Positions 56,303 through 64,000 of a DNA stretch of 64,000 bases are shown piece by piece. The notes under the pieces are model-generated. The model was given only the letters and a program-made list of their open reading frames with translations, had not been told where the DNA came from and ran no database searches. The DNA comes from Xiphophorus maculatus (Eukaryota; Chordata; Actinopteri; Cyprinodontiformes; Poeciliidae), in NCBI RefSeq assembly GCF_002775205.1, contig NC_036456.1:23122968-23186967 (forward strand), read 5' to 3'. The position numbers and the translations under genes were made by a program. The first letter of the stretch is position 1; the number at the start of each line of letters is the position of its first letter.

Positions 56303-57093
56303 GTAGCTTCACCATCAGTTCACACCCACACATACACACACACACACATACACAGATACATAACATATCTGGAAATAAGCTAAGCAATGCGATCCTTACC
56401 TGTGGGTAGGATAGGGTTGCTACCTTTCAGAAATTAAAATAAGGGACACCCACCACGGTGTGTCTAATCTCATGGAGTAGAGAGCAGGACTCCATGACAG
56501 AAGATGTTCCATCTCATGGGATTTACACTAAAAACTAGACAGAAATACTTTATAATTAGTATTTTTGTGTTTTTGCAGTGTCAGCACTTTTGTCAGCTGA
56601 GACTGACTCAAACTGTGACTCATTAAAATCCTGTAAGGTTTCTCTGTGAAAGGGCTGAGTGACGTCATACAAGCTTTAGATCTACTGTGAAAAAAATATC
56701 AGCTACAAAGTATTTTAATAAAATATGAGAAATGTATCTATCAGGGCAAAACCCAGGTATTAAACTGCTTTAAATTTATTTTCTACACTTTTCTTTTCAG
56801 CTTTCAGCATAGAAATAACAACTTAGTTTAAGAGACAAATTTTCACTGACAAGACAATAAATCATGTAACTGCAACAGATTCTGGTTCAGAGACTTTATC
56901 ACAGTTTTTATTTGTTTGAATCAATTAAGTTTTAATCAGATTTCCACTTTGATATCAAACATGTTTCTGTGAGACACAAGAAAACATTCATGAACTTTAA
57001 CCTATAATCTGATGACAGCAGAACAGCTTTATAGGATAAATGTTGAACTTTGACCCCCGTCCAGCTGTCACCATGATTGGTTGCTTTGTGCAG
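56303..57093. other. Spacer with a short (CA)n run
   Basis: A CA-rich run lies near 56325-56352. No exon with family support was found in the rest. Confidence 0.45.
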
Positions 57094-57165
57094 GTGGAGT
57101 GAAGCGTTCTGTGTCCTACACCGAGGTCATCATCTCAGAGGACAGGAAACCTCAGAGAATCACCG
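57094..57165 (+). CDS. Orphan cytoplasmic exon with an ITIM-like motif
   Basis: 72 bp bounded by CAG and GTGAGT, phase 1 on both sides, encoding GVKRSVSYTEVIISEDRKPQ and a few more residues. VSYTEV fits the inhibitory motif pattern (I/V/L/S)xYxx(L/V/I) found in tails of Ig receptors, where phosphorylation recruits SH2 phosphatases. I found no Ig or transmembrane exon in frame nearby on the plus strand, so it may be a relic of a lost receptor or part of a gene I could not assemble. Confidence 0.4.
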
Positions 57166-58292
57166 GTGAGTCAGTCGCTCTGGGTTCATCTGAGTTTTAT
57201 GAACAGATCCGCTCTCTGGAAACCCACTGAAATAAACAAACAGTCCCTGAACGCATCACAGCCGTTAGAGCTGGTCACATCTGACGTGGTTTAGACCAAA
57301 GTTCACTTCCCTTCATTACGTCGTTCCTCGCAGACAGCATGCTTTTGTTGACGTTCATAAAACAGGAAGAATGTAGTTCTGCTGAAAACAGAGGCGTGTC
57401 CATCACCATGGTAACAGTTCTTACTGTTACCAGTTCTTACATGGTAACTGTTACCAGCTACCATGGCAGAGTATTAAAGTGAATGTGGGAATATGTTACC
57501 TTTAGTGTTATTTATATAAATGAGAACCAACATTTTAATCCATTGTGCCAGAGCAGCCCCCCTCCCTCCATTTAAACATCTTTACATGTGATGCCAATAA
57601 CTGTGGATTTGAACACATATGTGACGGGACCACAGGGCATACTGCCACACATATTATCTTTAAGCTTGAGGTGGAAAGATCCAAAAGTTTATTCCTAAAA
57701 AAAGAAAGTGCTGTTAAATTTTTGCACAAAATAAATATCTGCAGTTGCTCCTAATGTGCTGCTCAGTGACGTCTGACACTGTTTAGATCTATAAACTGGT
57801 TTTTCCAGCTGCATCCAACCATCTGAGGTGTGACTTGTTATTGTAAGAACAGCTGACAAGAGACAACATGAAACATTTCAAACTTCACTTTATGGCAATA
57901 AATAGTCAACAGTAGAAAAACAATAAATATTCAAGTACAAAACATAATTTTGCGTAGATAAAAGTATTTCTGTAGTGAAAAACATTAATATAATATTTTA
58001 AGTGTTAGTGATTGGAACATCCAGCGGAGCAGCAAACGATGCAGAAAGTTCAAATGTCTCCATGAAGCTCAGAAAGAAACCAGCGACTCTTCACTGGTTC
58101 AGGCCAGGCTGGGCCAGTTTGATCCCAGCGTTTCTAGACCAGCTGATTTTGTTACTGGTGTCTCTCCACACACTTCATTCATCTGGACAGGTTGCAGGTT
58201 TGAGCTGCGTTTTCTAAAATCTGTTCTCATTTCTTCAGTTTTTGTGACATTCAGTCAGAGATTGTTGACTGAAAACCTTCCACTCAGACTGG
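57166..58292. other. Spacer downstream of the minus-strand V-set gene
   Basis: It presumably contains the 3' UTR of the gene ending at 58293, but no poly(A) signal on the minus strand was assigned. Near 57400-57470 there is a local direct repeat of a CATGGTAAC / TACCAG-type sequence. No other gene was seen. Confidence 0.4.
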
Positions 58293-60323
58293 TCACCTTG
58301 ATCTGTAGGCAGACACAGAAAAACTAAGAGCTTCTCTTCAGGTGTTTCCTCTTCCTGGAGAAAAATCCACATTTTCTCATGATTATCTGAAAGTTTGTGG
58401 GATTCCTGCAGAATCTGTGAGCTTCTTTATGAAGAACCTTCAGGAGAACAAAAGAAAATCCAGAGTCAAACAAAGAGCATCGCCTGCTGCATCATGGTGT
58501 GACATCATCATATGACCACTGATGAGTCAGACTCACCTGGTTTCATCGATAAGCCTCAGACTGATCGACTCAACCTCCACAGTTTCCATGACGCTGCAGT
58601 TGATCAGGAGTCACAATGAGAGACTGGATGAAGTTTTTCTCCACATCAACACAGGTCTGCTCTTGAGCAAGGCAACAAAACTGCAAGGCAGAGGCTCTCA
58701 GGGGGTTCTGTTGAAATCTGTAACAGGTTTATTATTATTTTATTAATCTGATGATGATTATGAGAAAGAAGCGCTGATGTATTTTAACTATTTCTGACTT
58801 ACTTTGTGGTTTTGGAGCAATTTTTCAAGCTGATGATGAAAAGTGAACTCAGAGAAATGATGAAGAGAAAAACGGGGAAAACAAGAAACATCCTGGACCG
58901 ACGACCTGAAATAAAAGAAGAAAAATGTCAGAAAACACAAAAATCTCTCAAAAGAAAAAAAAAGAAACAAGTTAAAACCTGGTTTATTATCAGAAGTATC
59001 AGAGTTTGGACCTGCAGACTCACCTCTCCTCCTGGTTTCCTCCTGTGGCGTCGGACTGATGAGGTTCCTGTGAGGAACCGTCGATTTAATCATCTTTAGA
59101 CCTGAAACGGAAACAATAACAGAATTCATGAGAAAAACAATTAAAACCTGAAGTTTGGACCCGTTTGTTCACCAACAACAAGCTGACAACTAATTGTACT
59201 TTAATTTAGTTATGAATTTTGTTTAATTCAGTTAGTTTTAATTAGTATTTAGAATGTGTTTGCTAATTTGTATTAGTTACATACTGTTTAGTTTTAGCTA
59301 AAACAGTCTTTTGTTTTCCCTCCATTCTGTGGTTAATGTTTGTGATTTTTTAAACATTGATTGGGTAAAGAAGACTCAACAGAAGATACCATTTTCAATA
59401 AACGTGTTCAATTATTGCTGAACCACCAACAAACTCAGGAGTTTTCTCCAAACTATTGCTGTCGTTATTTTGCAGCCTAGCATAAGAGCCATCAGGAGGA
59501 TCATGAACTGCTTATGTGTGAATTCAACAAATACTAACAGATTAATAAACACACAACCAAAGGACATTATATCTATAATTTGAGGATGTTTTAGTTTTGT
59601 AAATGTCCAATATAGTTCCATTTAGTTAGTTTTTTCCCCCATTAATTACAGTTTTTATTTATTTGTGTTATTTAAAGTTTTTATTTATATCCTCTGCAGA
59701 TGGTTAGATTCATCAGATACTTTTAGTTTCTGCTCATTTTCTCAGTTTTACAGCATTTAGACTTTAAGGTTCAGAAATGAAGCAGAAACTCACTGGATAC
59801 GTTGAGTCGACATCTTCCAGAGTTGAATCCATCTTCAGTTTTCACTCCACACAGATACAGACCAGAGTCTTCAGTCCTCAGTCTGGACACATGGAGTCTG
59901 ATTCGTCCTTCTCTGAGGACGTCTTTGTCACTCTGGACTCGTCCTGAAAACTGATCATCCTGAGATTCTGGAATCTCAACACCTTCATGGACCCGATAGA
60001 GAACCAATCTTCTAGGTGGAGCTAGAAGGTCACAGAGGATAAACATGGAGGACAGAGAGGAGTCGGGTCTGGAGGTGAAGGTCCACTCCAGAGTGATGTT
60101 GTGGTTCTCCTCTGCCTGATAGCTGCTCTGTGTCACATTCACTACAAATGTTGCTGCTGAGGAGACAGAGAGGGAAAGAGAGGAGCAGACACACTGAGAA
60201 CTGGAACATGGGAGTCTTTCAGCTCCATCTAGAGAGCTTTCTGTCACAAAGACAAGATGGAGACTGACCACAGAGACATGAGCTGAGGATGAGGAGCAGC
60301 AGGATCCTGGAGATCATCTTCAT
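58293..60323 (-). CDS. Single V-set Ig membrane protein, CD276/PD-L1-like fish family, six exons
   Basis: Minus-strand exons: signal 60269-60323 (MKMISRILLLLILSSCLC), V-set 59794-60156, stalk 59024-59101, transmembrane 58803-58905, tail 58537-58593 and 58293-58302 (stop TGA). Borders are GT-AG and phases agree (1,1,1,2,2); the total of 666 bp gives 221 residues. The V-set starts FVVNVTQSSYQAEENHNITL and ends EDSGLYLCGVKTEDG. The usual B-strand cysteine is missing (HNITLEW) and another stands in FILCDLL, a pattern I associate with a fish B7-like group. The helix is around MFLVFPVFLFIISLSSLFII. The tail is short without an ITIM. Likely a surface ligand or receptor in immune cells; partner unknown. 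A second first exon at 61287-61380 may also feed this gene. Confidence 0.75.
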
Positions 60324-61286
60324 CCTGTCAGAAAACCAATTATTAGTGAAGCCATAAAAATAAACAGCTTTTCACATGTTGATGTTAGAAGTTTTTTATC
60401 TGCAGATTGAACCTTTGCTACAAATGATTGAGCGTTCAATAAACAAATTATATTATTGACCTTTATGCAATAAAATGCTTTTTGGTTTAAAGGGGATTGA
60501 ATTGTTTATTCATTGGCATGTACTAATGTATTTATAATATTATATTAAATATGTCAAAGTGGTTCAATCAAAAATCTGCAGAATATGTCTTTGTTTCATC
60601 TGGTTAGTTGTCACAATAATTAAAAAAAAAATCTATTATAGAAAAATAGATTTTTTTTTACAACAATATCTTTTATTGTCCCACAGGTTGTAAATAATTC
60701 TGGTGCAACAGCAGCAAAGTGACGGAATTACAGAATGATAATATAAAATATATGAAAACAGATTGAAGAACAAATTGTAGTGCAGTAAGGGCAAAAATTC
60801 ACTCAGTCACTGTCGTCTCTAGAGATTAGCAGGGAAGATTATCGTTTAGCAGGCGGCCGCTGTAGCAGAACTCTGTACGTGTTTTATGTATAATTGTGAG
60901 GATTTGATTTTCCACCTGCGTCTCTTAATGTCATCTCTCGGTCGACTTCCTCCGGTGTGAGTTCCTAGCCTCAATATTCACCTGTGCTGCCTGGATTTCT
61001 GTCACCATTAAAACCACCATTTTTCTCTATAACCTGAGTTCACTGCGCCTCAAGCTCACCTTGAACAGGTAAGATTTTTATTACCAGAATAGTGACAATA
61101 GTAACAGAAGCATGAAGAGCGGAACGAAGAAGAGAAAAACACAAACAAGTAAATTAACTTAAAAACATAACATTAAGAGTTGTTTAAAGCATATATTCAC
61201 AAACTGATCAAAGCTTGAATGAAAACGTTTCCTGGTTGCTTAGTAACAGTTTAACGTAAGTTGAGGAGAAAAGCAGCAGATTTTAC
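60324..61286. other. Intron or upstream region of the V-set gene
   Basis: No Ig exon was found here. A segment at about 60863-61067 looks like an LTR end (ATTAAAACC, then CTGCGCCTCAAGCTC) but matching target duplications were not found. Confidence 0.4.
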
Positions 61287-61380
61287 CTTTAACAGGCGTC
61301 CAGACCAAAACCACGAAGAAGATTAAAGTCCAAAATCCTGAACGGCTGAAGAAAAACTGACAGAGACCAGCTGCTGACAT
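61287..61380 (-). CDS. Alternative or orphan signal-peptide exon with its own TATA box
   Basis: 94 bp from ATG 61380 to a phase-1 donor (GTAAAA), encoding MSAAGLCQFFFSRSGFWTLI and then FFVVLVWTPVKG, a hydrophobic leader. Phase 1 would allow splicing to the V-set exon at 60156, bypassing the exon at 60269. Similar GFWTLIFF leaders head fish B7-like proteins that have an additional V domain. That domain is not present between here and 60.3 kb, so either this is an alternative start of the same gene or the remains of a neighbour. Confidence 0.55.
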
Positions 61381-61450
61381 TACAACAGAACTGTTGTCAC
61401 CGCCGCTACGGTACCGAGGATTCCCTGAACTGAGAAGGAACCAACTGTGG

Positions 61451-61460
61451 GTTTTATATT
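61451..61460 (-). promoter_or_regulatory. TATA box of the upstream signal exon
   Basis: The minus strand reads AATATAAAAC about 72 bases before ATG 61380, a suitable distance for a start site with a short 5' UTR. Confidence 0.6.
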
Positions 61461-63242
61461 GTGCTGGGTGGAGCTACGGTTTACGTAATTCAACTACGTA
61501 GGGAGGACTCACTTTGAAGACTATAACTAAATATTTATGGATCCAATTAAAGACAAATAATCGCTTCCAGATTAAATTAATCTGTGTGTAAAGGCACTTT
61601 TGTTAGTTTTCTGTCAATTTATCCCATTTTTATGATCACATCCTTCGACTGGGTCCTCTGCTCAAAGATTTATTATTTTCCTGTGAATAATCAGCAATAC
61701 CAGGAATCCTGATTCATTCATTTTATTCATATAAACATTTGAAAACTTTATAACAAATTGATTCACTTGAATTCATATCTGTTTACATAACAGTTAAAAT
61801 TAAAAGTGAAAAATGAAAGCCGGTTCATATTTATTAAAACATTTTAGCAATCAATTTCAATGTAGCTTTAAACAGTAACAATTGATTTGTGGAGGCAAAA
61901 ATAAACACTGATTTACCAGAACAGAGCAGAAATAAGCTTTTAATTTAAAAGAGTAAAGATGGACAGATACAACATGAACCCTTTATTCTGCTAACGCAGC
62001 TGAACTGGGGAACAAGGAAGCTGTAACAACAAAATATCATCACAAATACAAATATAAAGGCTGAACCGCCATTTGCTGCCCAACCTGCCAATCATAATTA
62101 GCAGCAAACAATCACAGCCTCCATATTCTGGGACTTCCTGAAGTGGCAGCGCCAGACAGGAGGACTGAGGACTAAACCGTTTCATTAGCTTCAGGTTGGT
62201 TAAGCTGCTCCATGTAGTTTCTGGTGCTAAATAACATTTAAGAGTTTAATATTATTTATCAGGTTATTATTACTAATAGTAAAGTACAATTGTATCCAGC
62301 TAATTTATTACATGATGTTGAATGTTTACATAACAAATATGGAAAGAAGATAATGTTAGGTTTCTGCAGATGTAAATTTTTTTTAATCTTAGGTTATGCT
62401 ATTTTAGATTTAGTTTCCTACCTTTTATTGGTTGAACTGTTTCTACATTGTTGGAAGATGTATTTATTGTCTGCTCGTGTCTTTCTTCCCTCTTTTGTTC
62501 TTTTGATTTTATATTTTTGTTTGATGTTTTTTCCTCTATTCCCTTTAGAGATTCTTTATATGTGTGTTTTTAAACTTTAATAGAGATTTTGGGGGAAAAC
62601 AAGAAAAAAACCCAAAAGAAACAAAAACAAAACATGTTACTGAGGTGTTGTTTTTTTTTATATAATGGAAAAGTAACCAAAACCTGAGATAATATCTGGG
62701 AGTAAAAATAAACACACAACTCTCTGTTTTGGTTGGTTTTCAGCCAATCAAAACCAGTGACATCACAGAGGTGTTTCCTGTTGCTGCTGGGAGAGACCTG
62801 CTTCCTTCTTTGTGGTTTCAGTTGGTGTTTTAAAGCGTGAAGGTAAGATCTGATCAATTGTTTCTAGAATATTGTTCAGGGCTGACAGACAGATTCAGGA
62901 GGAAAGTTTTATCAACTTAAAGTTTGAGCATTTTAGTTAACAACAGACCTGAGCTGTTTTTATTTGTTTATTATGACTTTAAGAATCTAAAGTTTTACTC
63001 TGCTTCTCGTGAAGGAGATTTAAATGTCCGCACCGTGATTTAAATGTTACTTAAAGTGCAAAAACCAAACCATGTCAGACAGAAGTCATGGTGAATGTTG
63101 ATGTTTTAGTGACCAATCCAGCCATAAACAGGAAGCAGAGAGAGACAGAGTGATACTGAGAGATAAGTATCTTTAAGTTGATCTTTAAATCTGAGTTGAT
63201 GTGGAGTTTGACCAGTCAGATATTATTATGGTTTATTTAGTA
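61461..63242. other. Intergenic; possible first exon of a plus-strand gene near 62.8 kb
   Basis: Mostly AT-rich without coding support. Around 62750-62842 a GC-richer stretch ends in GCGTGAAG followed by GTAAGATC, which would suit a non-coding first exon of a plus-strand gene lying to the right of the window. This is only a suggestion. Confidence 0.3.
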
Positions 63243-63480
63243 CAGTCTTTCTCAAACTGTGGTCCCCGGAACACTGGTGGTCCGCGGGCGCCCCCTCGTG
63301 GTCCGCGAGGTACTGCATGTAAACGACCGTTTATTTGCCGCCGTGACGTCATCTCAAAGTGCGATGCTACAGCTAGCTTACCAAAGGATTGTGTTAAAAG
63401 TACCGTAATCATGGGAAACTGGCTTAAAACCAAGTCACTCAAAAGAAAAGCTTCAGATACCGGTGGAAAGAATATTATAT
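63243..63480 (+). mobile_element. hAT transposon 5' fragment
   Basis: Begins CAGTCTTTCTCAAACTGTGG followed by GTGGTCCGCGGG-type sequence, the terminal repeat style of fish hAT elements. It runs into the start of a hAT transposase (MGNWLKTKSLKRKASDT, from ATG 63411). The open frame stops at 63480 and no right end was found, so this is a truncated copy. Confidence 0.65.
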
Positions 63481-64000
63481 GATCAGAGGAAGCTACGTCA
63501 TAGCTGCTGAGTGACGTAATGATTCCTTTGAGCGGTTAGCGGCAGGAATCTCTCCGGTTTGTCAGAACTGTTCTTCGTTTTTTATGAATTTGCTTGGCAA
63601 TGAATGATGCTTTGCTTTCCCGTCTACAGCTATTATTTTTATTTAATTAAATTATTAAATTAATTAAATACATTTAACACAATTGATAGAGATGGGTGGA
63701 TTATTTTTTATATTTGATGGTGCAGAAAAGGATTTTCTGTTTCTGCCAAAGCAACTCAAGTCTATTTGTCTTTAATTGTGCTTTTAAATGACAAATAGCC
63801 CTAAATTTTATGAATGCACATAATGATGGTAATAAAGAACAACTTTTTTTTTCCAGGTGTTTTGACATCATTGAAAAGCTCAGACACTTTCAGAATTTGT
63901 AAATAACTCAACATGTCCAAGTCGACCTGGACATTTTGTGGCCAGTCACATTTACCAAACAGCACCACTCCTCTCATTAGGAAGAACAAAGAAAACAACA
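63481..64000. other. Right edge, nothing recognised
   Basis: AT-rich sequence after the hAT fragment; no exon, RNA or repeat with support. Confidence 0.45.

Noticed and set aside
60863-61067. LTR-like segment upstream of the V-set gene
   Set aside because: LTR-style 3' end, but no matching target duplication or second copy in the window.

Overview
The window reads as nuclear DNA of a bony fish, probably a percomorph teleost. It is AT-rich and has short-exon genes with GT-AG introns. Its mobile DNA is of types common in fish: a Tc1/mariner element, a sushi-type chromovirus, a Tx1-clade LINE and a hAT fragment. The resident genes are immune-type: Ig-domain membrane receptors and TRIM ubiquitin ligases. 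No rRNA, tRNA or CRISPR array was seen. Gene models rest on splice signals, reading phase and protein family recognition by eye; nothing was searched or aligned by program.

Layout. 1-5.7 kb: a minus-strand Fc-receptor-like gene with two Ig domains, whose 31-bp signal exon lies 2.8 kb from the next exon. 5.3-7.5 kb: first copy of a duplicated promoter block, split by a Tc1/mariner transposon. 7.5-10.8 kb: a GC-rich island with a minisatellite and a decayed tyrosine-recombinase gene. 12.2-25.5 kb: a young Ty3/gypsy element whose pol is interrupted by a second young Ty3/gypsy element, a chromodomain chromovirus of sushi type. 25.8-26.4 kb: a foldback element with 9-bp target duplications. 28.6-29.7 kb: second copy of the promoter block, with an orphan signal exon. 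29.7-35.6 kb: a complete plus-strand V-set Ig gene of butyrophilin/B7 style. 35.7-36.8 kb: two TRIM pseudogene pieces.

37.5-47.0 kb: a full-length Tx1-like LINE sits inside a (TC)n microsatellite, and its ORF1 is split by a 3.6-kb DNA transposon with a CMC-like transposase. 48.4-50.4 kb: an intact intronless TRIM gene (RING, B-boxes, coiled coil, PRY-SPRY). 50.8-54.1 kb: a degenerate gypsy relic and a LINE tail. 54.7-57.2 kb: fossil or orphan immune exons and a second TRIM 3' UTR. 58.3-61.4 kb: a minus-strand V-set gene with two possible first exons. 63.2 kb: a hAT fragment.

The host genes appear to belong to one fast-evolving immune cluster made by repeated local duplication. The same modules recur in different states: intact Fc-receptor D2 exon and fossil D2 exon, intact TRIM, TRIM pseudogenes and a TRIM UTR. 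In the duplicated head-to-head promoter block, the left copy keeps the minus-strand receptor and the right copy keeps the plus-strand receptor.
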